Assembly (NCBI GenBank): GCA_030642465.1
Contig: DAOWNS010000048.1
Span: 1-9,722 of the forward strand
Direction of reading: 5' to 3'
Length of the DNA stretch: 9,722 bases
Source: Candidatus Thorarchaeota archaeon
GTDB lineage: Archaea > Asgardarchaeota > Thorarchaeia > Thorarchaeales > Thorarchaeaceae
In this document: positions 6,591 through 9,722 of the stretch, one piece after another
Position numbering within the stretch: the first letter of the stretch is position 1
Layout of the letters: every line of letters starts with the position of its first letter
Made by a program: the position numbers and the translations under genes
The notes under the pieces: model-generated
The model's input: the letters and a program-made list of their open reading frames with translations, nothing else
Database searches by the model: none
Told to the model about the DNA's origin: nothing

Positions 6591-8399
6591 TTGGCAAAGA
6601 GAAGTCCACACGACAGTTCCTCATTGTCTGATAGTCAAGATATAATCTCGCGTAGCGAAGACCTTCTTCGCGGTATTTTGGAGATGGCTAATGACGGGAT
6701 AATAGTAATCCAAGATGAGGAAGTGGTATTCGCGAATGAAGCATTTGCAGGAATGCTGAAGTATGAACCTGAAGCCGTAGAAGGGCTATTTATTGACGAT
6801 CTTATCGATCCTCTGGAACGCCGCTATCACCCGGAGAAACTGCAAGCATTCATTGGCGAGAAAAAGGGACGGAGCAGATTCCATACGCGGCTGCAACGAA
6901 AAGATGGAGAACTAATCAGTGTGGATGTAAGCACCAATGATTTTGTGCTCCACGATTTGCCTGCGATTGTAGCGATTATCAGGGATGTTACGAAAAGCTT
7001 GTTTCACAAGGAAGCAGCTGAAGAATCAGAAACTCGGTTCAGGGGACTTTACGACTCCTCACCATTAGCCATCTTCACACTAAGTCCAAAGGGAGTTATT
7101 CAGGATGCTAATGAGGCAGCTGAAAATCTGCTTGGATACGAAGCTAAAAGCATGGTCGGGCTAAACATGAGGGCGTTCATCACAGAGGATGAAAAAAGCC
7201 CCGGCCAGCAAGCTATGCGAGAGATACTCCGTGGGAGAACACTGAGAGATGTGGAAATTCAAATGCAGCATAATGATGGCCACTTTGTGTGGGTGAATAT
7301 CGCTGTTAATCCCCTCTCAGCTGATACAGCAAAACGCTCTGAAATTGGATTTATGGCATTGAACATCGATAGGAGGAAGGCGGCAGAGTTAAGTGAGAGC
7401 AGCGCAATTAGTCAAGCTGAGTTGTATCTCGATGTGATGACGCAAGACCTAAACAGCGTCAATCAAAATACAACCTACACTCTGGATCTTGTTGATTCCT
7501 TAGTGCAGCTTCCTACAAACGTTCAGTCGTCCGTTGATGAAACAGCTGTAAATGTCAGACGAGCTGCAAGGATGATAGCGAACATGCGTGCATTAATTGC
7601 AATCAAGAACGCTCCGCCCAAGCCAGAAAGAACTGACCTCTATCCTCATTTCAGGAGAGCTGTTAGAGAGGCTAGTAGAGATGTTCCGTCGAAGACGTTG
7701 AAGATTACTTCGAATATCGAAGACGATGCATTCGAAGCATTCGGCCATAGGTATCTATGGAGCGCTTTCTTTAACATCATCCATAACGCACTCCTGTACG
7801 ACCCGCATGATGAGGTCGAGCTTGAGGTTAATGCTAGATTTGATGACTTCGGAAGGGCAATCAGAATTGAATTCATTGACAACGGCCCTGGAATACCGGA
7901 CGACATGAAAGAAATCGTTTTCAAACGGACTGGAACTCAAGGCAAGCAGGCGGCTGGACGAGGATTGGGGCTAACCCTCGTGGATCAAACAATAAGCAGC
8001 CTTGAGGGACGAGTATGGGTTGAGGATAGAGTGATTGGAGATCAGTCCAAAGGATGCAGGTTTGTCATTTCTCTTCCTGCATGGAGCGAAACAATGCTGA
8101 CTCCGTGTGGAAAATCTGCATGCATCACATTCTACAAGTCCGACCACTGTATTTTCTGCGGCCCAGTCCACAACACCCTCCTTGCGATTCTGGACGAGAT
8201 GGGTTTGAATCGTTTCATAATGGAGGTGATCAATGTTGATGACCCCGAATCTGGTGTGTCCGCAGAAGATCTTCCTGCGCTCCCGACAATACGCATCTGC
8301 AAGAAGGAGTTGACTGGCGCCGTGTCAGAGGATGAACTCAGGACAAACGTGATGAACATGTTGATGATGTCCTGTGAAGAGAAACCGTCAGGTGATTAG
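6591..8399 (+). CDS. PAS-PAS histidine-kinase-like protein lacking the phospho-His, with thioredoxin-like C-terminus
   Basis: A 602-residue cytosolic sensor-type protein. PAS domains occupy about 22-136 (ILEMANDGIIVIQDEEVVFANEAF is cut here to its pattern: a PAS entry helix followed by NEAF) and 146-263 (SSPLAIFTLSPKGVIQDAN). A dimerisation helix region follows at 270-340, where the H-box reads YLDVMTQDLNSVNQ; the residue expected to be His is Gln285 (codon CAA at 7443-7445). The GHKL ATPase core seems intact: N-box FNIIHNALLYDP at 394-405, G1 DNGPGIP at 430-436, G2 GRGLGL at 456-461. Residues about 508-592 look like a thioredoxin fold: strand ITFYKS, the active-site-like C520-I-F-C523, a helix, strand FIMEVINVDD, and LPALPTIRI with the cis-Pro candidate Pro565. 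There is no transmembrane segment. It probably senses redox or ligand state, with no autophosphorylation on the usual His. The TTG start follows AAAGGTG. The gene converges on paralog C with a 2-base gap. Confidence 0.9.
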   Translation: MAKRSPHDSSSLSDSQDIISRSEDLLRGILEMANDGIIVIQDEEVVFANEAFAGMLKYEPEAVEGLFIDDLIDPLERRYHPEKLQAFIGEKKGRSRFHTRLQRKDGELISVDVSTNDFVLHDLPAIVAIIRDVTKSLFHKEAAEESETRFRGLYDSSPLAIFTLSPKGVIQDANEAAENLLGYEAKSMVGLNMRAFITEDEKSPGQQAMREILRGRTLRDVEIQMQHNDGHFVWVNIAVNPLSADTAKRSEIGFMALNIDRRKAAELSESSAISQAELYLDVMTQDLNSVNQNTTYTLDLVDSLVQLPTNVQSSVDETAVNVRRAARMIANMRALIAIKNAPPKPERTDLYPHFRRAVREASRDVPSKTLKITSNIEDDAFEAFGHRYLWSAFFNIIHNALLYDPHDEVELEVNARFDDFGRAIRIEFIDNGPGIPDDMKEIVFKRTGTQGKQAAGRGLGLTLVDQTISSLEGRVWVEDRVIGDQSKGCRFVISLPAWSETMLTPCGKSACITFYKSDHCIFCGPVHNTLLAILDEMGLNRFIMEVINVDDPESGVSAEDLPALPTIRICKKELTGAVSEDELRTNVMNMLMMSCEEKPSGD

Positions 8400-8401
8400 T
8401 T

Positions 8402-9658
8402 TCAGAAGAATGCAATTCCAATATAGGGTCTCCAACTCTCGCGACAACGCTTTCTCACTGCGAGTAGCATCGATTCAGCGTTACTCTGTCCGGTCACGCT
8501 GCCCAGCTCTTTTTCGAGGTCTTCAGTCAGAATTTCTATGGCAGCACACAGGGCTTCTAAATCTGCGGGGGTCATGCTTACATCGATTGCACTATGTCCT
8601 ATGCTGCCCTCCATGAGTCTGACTCTACTGGTCCATGGGTTCATTTCAACCTTGGCTTCAATCGCAGCATAGAGGCTCTTGCTTGCCTTTCCAGCCCCCA
8701 TTGCTTGAGCACAAACTTGGAAGAACTGAGAGAGTATGCACTCATTAACAAGGACCAATCTTCGTTCAAGTGAGATGTTTTGAAGATACCCTCTATTCGC
8801 CAAGCTGCCAAGTTCTAGAAGGACTCTTTTCACGCTTTTGCCTGTAAGCATTTTCAGAGACACGGATAGTGGTCTGCGACCATCCAAGGAGCCCAGAATC
8901 CTGATAGTCATTGGTGATAGCTCAAGGGGGTTCTCTTTCCCAAACAAAATCGTTGATGAGCCTTCTGAGAGAGCAAGTAAGTCATTGTCCGAAGGCACGT
9001 AGTTTAGATAGAGAGCATTCTTCCAAAACGCGACAGATGCAAAGCTAATTGCTTCGTCCAAGCTCAATCCTTGTGACTGAGCCACGTCCTTAATTGATTG
9101 CTTGTCATCAGCTTGATTTAGGAACTTGTTTACGCCAATACTCTCACTAGGAACGTCAAACGAGCGGTAGAATTTAGGCCAGTCCCAGCCTTTGAGAATC
9201 AGCGTTCTCTCGGATATTCTGTCGGATAGAAAGACGTCCATTACGAAAGTGTCGAACTCCTTGAACATACTGGCTTCGAAGGAATCTGCATTCTTGAGCA
9301 ACGAGAACTGTTCCTCAAACTCTCTAACAACCCGTCTGAGCTTGCTGCGAGCTTCATTTGTTTCCCTCGAAACTGACAAGACTCCGATTAGCCAATCGCC
9401 CTCTTCCAGAAGAAACGATGTGTCTGAGCTATCGACTGTTTGAAGATGTGTTTTCGCTGATCCCGACGCCTCGTCCATGAAACTAGTTATAGCTGAAATG
9501 AATCCCGAGAGTATCTGGGGATCTATCTCCTCTGGCATGAATTGATGAGAATAGGGAGACATTCCTGTGCCCCTATTGAGAAGAAAAAGCACTTTCTCAT
9601 TGGACATCTTGGAATAATCGGAGGTGCGGGGAGTGATGTCAGCATCAACCAGTGGCAC
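8402..9658 (-). CDS. Longin-like / winged-helix protein with unknown C-terminal domain (paralog C)
   Basis: With the GTG start at 9658 the protein has 418 residues and no membrane segment. Residues about 20-125 match the longin-type domain of paralogs A and B: strand EKVLFLLNRGTG, helix ILSGFISAITSFMDEASG at 49-66, strands to about 97, and helix ARSKLRRVVREFEEQFS at 103-119. Residues about 175-222 and 245-302 resemble winged helices (SIKDVAQSQGLSLDEAISF; PLSVSLKMLTGKSVKRVLLEL). Residues 305-418 form a helix-rich C-terminal domain that A and B lack and that I do not recognise; it ends in aromatic WRPYIGIAFF. The start is uncertain. The GTG has only AAAAGG six bases upstream, and an in-frame ATA at 9694 has a perfect AGGAGG 7 bases upstream and would give 430 residues. 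It is on the opposite strand from A and B, so it is probably separately regulated. Function is unknown. Confidence 0.84.
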   Translation of the reverse strand: MPLVDADITPRTSDYSKMSNEKVLFLLNRGTGMSPYSHQFMPEEIDPQILSGFISAITSFMDEASGSAKTHLQTVDSSDTSFLLEEGDWLIGVLSVSRETNEARSKLRRVVREFEEQFSLLKNADSFEASMFKEFDTFVMDVFLSDRISERTLILKGWDWPKFYRSFDVPSESIGVNKFLNQADDKQSIKDVAQSQGLSLDEAISFASVAFWKNALYLNYVPSDNDLLALSEGSSTILFGKENPLELSPMTIRILGSLDGRRPLSVSLKMLTGKSVKRVLLELGSLANRGYLQNISLERRLVLVNECILSQFFQVCAQAMGAGKASKSLYAAIEAKVEMNPWTSRVRLMEGSIGHSAIDVSMTPADLEALCAAIEILTEDLEKELGSVTGQSNAESMLLAVRKRCRESWRPYIGIAFF

Positions 9659-9701
9659 GTTTGGCCTTTTGGATGGCCCTGGATTGTCGGCTATCGCAAG
9701 T

Positions 9702-9707
9702 CCTCCT
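9702..9707 (-). promoter_or_regulatory. Strong ribosome-binding sequence upstream of paralog C
   Basis: On the minus strand AGGAGG lies 7 bases before an ATA codon (9692-9694) that is in frame with paralog C, and 43 bases before the GTG at 9658. The only conventional start close to it, a TTG at 9697-9699 in another frame, reaches a stop two codons later. It may mark the true, non-standard start of paralog C. Confidence 0.5.
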
Positions 9708-9722
9708 CATTAACTCGTTCAA

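Noticed and set aside
9645..9722. A second open frame on the minus strand running to a TGA at 9645, reading ...RRTCDSRQSRAIQKAKRATG
   Set aside because: Its composition is unlike the neighbouring proteins and it would overlap paralog C. The frame ending at 9691 fits the ribosome site and junction better, though both are too short to call.
1..9722. CRISPR arrays, tRNA or rRNA genes, insertion sequences, integrase sites
   Set aside because: No spaced direct repeats, cloverleaf-like segments, transposase or integrase motifs, or terminal inverted repeats were seen. The non-coding gaps are too short for most of these.

Overview
The window looks like a piece of an archaeal chromosome. The best guess is an Asgard archaeon of the Thorarchaeota type, at moderate confidence. 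The grounds are Shine-Dalgarno-led starts that often use TTG, very short leaders, several eukaryote-like longin-type domains joined to winged helices, a TackOD1-type zinc-ribbon output domain, and a histidine-kinase core of the archaeal type. No rRNA, tRNA, CRISPR array, insertion sequence or integration signature was seen. Coding density is high and all eight genes appear intact.

Layout: (1) 44-967 (+), an alpha/beta (longin-like) domain, a winged helix and a TackOD1-like zinc domain with six CxxC pairs. (2) 1058-2659 (-), a 12-helix MFS transporter with a cytoplasmic tail ending in a RadA/Rad51-type helix-hairpin-helix. (3) 2820-3731 (+) and (4) 3839-5131 (+), paralogous longin-like/winged-helix proteins; the second also carries a roadblock-like middle domain. 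(5) 5138-5893 (+), a MinD/ParA-like ATPase translationally coupled to gene 4. (6) 6027-6473 (+), a GNAT-fold protein. (7) 6591-8399 (+), a PAS-PAS-kinase protein whose phospho-acceptor His is replaced by Gln and which carries a C-terminal thioredoxin-like domain. (8) 8402-9658 (-), a third longin-like/winged-helix paralog, convergent with gene 7 and only 2 bases away.

The centre of the window (2820-9658) holds three divergent copies of one unusual architecture, an N-terminal longin-type domain plus winged helices, around a MinD-like SIMIBI ATPase and a probable redox-sensing pseudo-kinase. In eukaryotes, longin heterodimers (Mon1-Ccz1, HPS1-HPS4, Fuz-Inturned) regulate small GTPases; in bacteria, roadblock MglB regulates MglA. 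A working hypothesis, which is inference only, is a membrane- or nucleoid-associated switch. In it the longin proteins dimerise and act on, or are positioned by, the MinD-like ATPase, and their winged helices bind DNA or protein. The pseudo-kinase would feed in PAS and thiol-redox state. Transporter and transcription-like zinc proteins next door are not obviously part of it.

Non-coding stretches are short (90-160 bases) and hold mainly ribosome-binding sites and candidate TATA/BRE elements; none exceeds 300 bases. The leftmost 43 bases and the rightmost 64 bases are flanks of genes 1 and 8. The right flank contains an AGGAGG placed ideally in front of an ATA codon.
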